DNA from: Marinobacter azerbaijanicus
Lineage (GTDB): Bacteria; Pseudomonadota; Gammaproteobacteria; Pseudomonadales; Oleiphilaceae
Reading direction: 5' to 3'
NCBI RefSeq assembly: GCF_030250645.1
Contig: NZ_JASSVS010000014.1
Coordinates: forward strand, 84,888 to 148,887
Length of the DNA stretch: 64,000 nucleotides
The translations under genes and the position numbers were made by a program. The notes beneath the pieces were generated by a model, which ran no database searches, was not told the origin of the DNA, and saw only the letters and a program-made list of their open reading frames with translations. Positions 63,925 through 64,000 of the stretch are shown here, piece after piece (within the stretch, counting starts at the first letter, position 1; each line of letters starts with the position of its first letter).

Positions 63925-63969
63925 TGCATATTCCGGCCCATCATGAACACCCATTCCGGACGAACGTGA
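63874..63969 (+). pseudogene. Truncated IS3 OrfB start
   Basis: In the -1 frame relative to orfA, CTG opens LTVGNKREAVRTMLSET, the OrfB start (typically KREAVR-L). After about 17 codons the family sequence stops and the frame runs into the repeat region, ending at TGA 63967-63969. The catalytic DDE domain is absent. Confidence 0.7.
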
Positions 63970-64000
63970 ACACCTATTCTGGTTCAACGTGAACAGCCAT
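63925..64000. mobile_element. End of a second IS, IS21-like, with 23-bp repeats
   Basis: Four spaced blocks with a 23-base period: ATTCCGG at 63930-63936, then TGAACACCCATTCCGG at 63944-63959, TGAACACCTATTCTGG at 63967-63982 and TGAACAGCCAT at 63990 to the edge. Repeated transposase-binding sites of this spacing are typical of IS21-family ends. Transposase genes would lie beyond the window. Confidence 0.55.

Noticed and set aside
1..64000. CRISPR arrays, tRNA or rRNA genes
   Set aside because: None recognised; the only regular repeats are the 23-bp-spaced blocks at the right edge, which fit an IS end.

Overview
The window looks like chromosomal DNA of a marine gammaproteobacterium. Marinobacter or a close relative is my best guess, from the moderately high GC, the type II secretion gene order and the general protein character; this is inference and I could not search a database.

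Layout. (1) 1-11721: the end of a hybrid sensor kinase, then glutathione reductase (gor) and a GNAT acetyltransferase lying downstream of a minus-strand type II secretion operon gspE-F-G-H-I-J-K-L-M. gspC is divergent on the plus strand. No gspD is present here. (2) 11730-20830: a LapG-like periplasmic cysteine peptidase, a glycerol-3-phosphate/ether-lipid-like trio (alkyl-DHAP-synthase-like FAD oxidase, GlpD-like dehydrogenase, FGGY kinase), two cytochrome oxidase assembly genes (CtaG-type and SCO), and a secreted lipoprotein hydrolase of the S15/CocE type. (3) 21327-50280: a 29-kb plus-strand extracellular contractile injection system (eCIS, Afp/PVC-like) with two sheath-like and two tube-like genes, a CIS tube/LysM-type adaptor, a small DUF5908-like protein, a spike split over two genes, gp25, baseplate J, tail protein I, DUF4255 cap and AAA+ ATPase. 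Added to this core are unusual members: a protein with a hydrophobic C-terminal membrane segment, three consecutive proteins sharing one module, and a last gene of 1238 residues ending in a nuclease-like domain, the best cargo candidate. (4) 50664-56417: a Wadjet plasmid-defence operon, transcribed jetD-jetC-jetA-jetB, each pair overlapping by 8 bases. (5) 56473-59308: an antitoxin with a truncated toxin partner, a ZIP metal transporter, a CIA30-family protein, a short-chain dehydrogenase and an internally deleted old-yellow-enzyme pseudogene. (6) 59357-64000: a methyltransferase-HNH nuclease fusion, an McrB-type GTPase whose partner mcrC is cut after nine codons by an IS3-family element, and what looks like an IS21-type end inserted into that IS3 element at the window edge.

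How it fits together. The left third is housekeeping and secretion. The eCIS genes are tightly packed (gaps of a few bases or start/stop overlaps), consistent with one transcription unit that builds a phage-tail-like particle and loads a cargo. The region from 50.6 kb to the right edge behaves as a defence island: Wadjet, a toxin-antitoxin relic, a methyltransferase-nuclease fusion and a broken McrBC system, with insertion-sequence and deletion scars. The DNA around the McrB gene is visibly more AT-rich than the eCIS region, suggesting separate acquisition. Function assignments rest on motifs read by eye; boundaries and start sites are given with the reasons used.
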